Source of the DNA: Sva-07 sp964549065
GTDB taxonomy: Bacteria > Actinomycetota > Acidimicrobiia > Acidimicrobiales > Ilumatobacteraceae
Assembly (NCBI GenBank): GCA_964549065.1
Contig: CAZJUC010000197.1
Location: 1-6,089 of the forward strand
Length of the DNA: 6,089 bases
Direction: 5' to 3'
Shown: positions 6,009-6,089 of the stretch, in pieces
How the letters are laid out: each line of letters opens with the position of its first letter
How positions within the stretch are numbered: position 1 is the first letter of the stretch
Program-made: the position numbers and the translations under genes
The notes under the pieces: generated by a model
What the model saw: the letters and a program-made list of their open reading frames with translations, nothing else
Told to the model about the DNA's origin: nothing
The model's database searches: none

Positions 6009-6089
6009 TCAATGATACGGGACGGGGGGGAACTCTTCCAACAGCCGCGCGTCATCTGTCGAGAGTCCGCCGGCGGCCTCGATCAGGTC
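6009..6089 (-). CDS. trmD: C-terminal end of probable tRNA (guanine-N1)-methyltransferase TrmD (partial)
   Basis: The minus-strand frame entering from the right edge is open for 26 codons and stops at 6009-6011. It reads DLIEAAGGLSTDDARLLEEF and ends PPVPYH. TrmD, which methylates G37 of tRNAs to m1G and so prevents frameshifting, typically ends in an RPDL(L/I)...LT.E.ARLL.EF-like segment, and it is the usual gene directly before rplS. Both the residues and the position support the call, but only the tail is visible and no catalytic part can be checked. Confidence 0.6.
   Translation of the reverse strand, partial: DLIEAAGGLSTDDARLLEEFPPVPYH
6012..6041 (-). promoter_or_regulatory. Weak candidate promoter inside the probable trmD tail, upstream of rplS
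   Basis: On the minus strand TTGGAA (6041-6036) and TATCAT (6017-6012) are 18 bases apart, resembling sigma70-type -35 and -10 elements (4 of 6 matches to TTGACA; TATCAT close to TATAAT). A start near 6005 would give a leader of about 130 nt for rplS. The elements coincide with trmD coding bases, so this could be chance. Confidence 0.3.

Overview
The window is high-GC chromosomal DNA with dense, mostly short-spaced genes. Its character is actinobacterial: GTG/ATG starts, strong G/C third-position bias, several genes with -10-like boxes directly against the start codon, and protein sequences that read like Acidimicrobiia/Ilumatobacter-type relatives. The taxonomic placement is an impression from sequence style, not a database result.

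Left half (1-3102, + strand): the 3' portion of a large UvrD/RecB-type helicase-nuclease (AddA-like). It enters the window already in frame. The ATPase Walker A region lies upstream of the window; helicase motifs II to VI and a complete C-terminal PD-(D/E)XK nuclease are present. This is a double-strand-break end-processing enzyme. Three bases after its stop begins, tail to tail, a minus-strand gene for a secreted, membrane-anchored protein (3106-3918) whose outer domain looks like an NTR/TIMP-type OB fold.

Middle (3919-5026): an intergenic stretch with a 12-bp-arm hairpin and a near-perfect 50-bp tandem duplication that copies the last codons and stop of the next gene. That gene is a crotonase-superfamily protein (4092-4892, minus) lacking both classical hydratase glutamates. 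Head to head with it, only 23 bp away, is a 36-codon one-TM small protein gene (4916-5026, +) that is easy to miss.

Right part (5066-6089, minus): a housekeeping block read leftward. It starts with the last 26 codons of a gene that is probably trmD (tRNA m1G37 methyltransferase), then a 132-nt leader, rplS (ribosomal protein L19), a hairpin, and yraN (UPF0102 nuclease-fold protein). This matches the conserved rpsP-rimM-trmD-rplS neighbourhood, but lepB and rnhB, common between rplS and yraN in many actinobacteria, are absent here.

I see no mobile element, CRISPR array, RNA gene or defence island. The window is essentially ordinary core chromosome. The points most worth a second look are the gene-tail duplication, the unannotated small membrane protein with its back-to-back promoter, and the NTR-like membrane protein.
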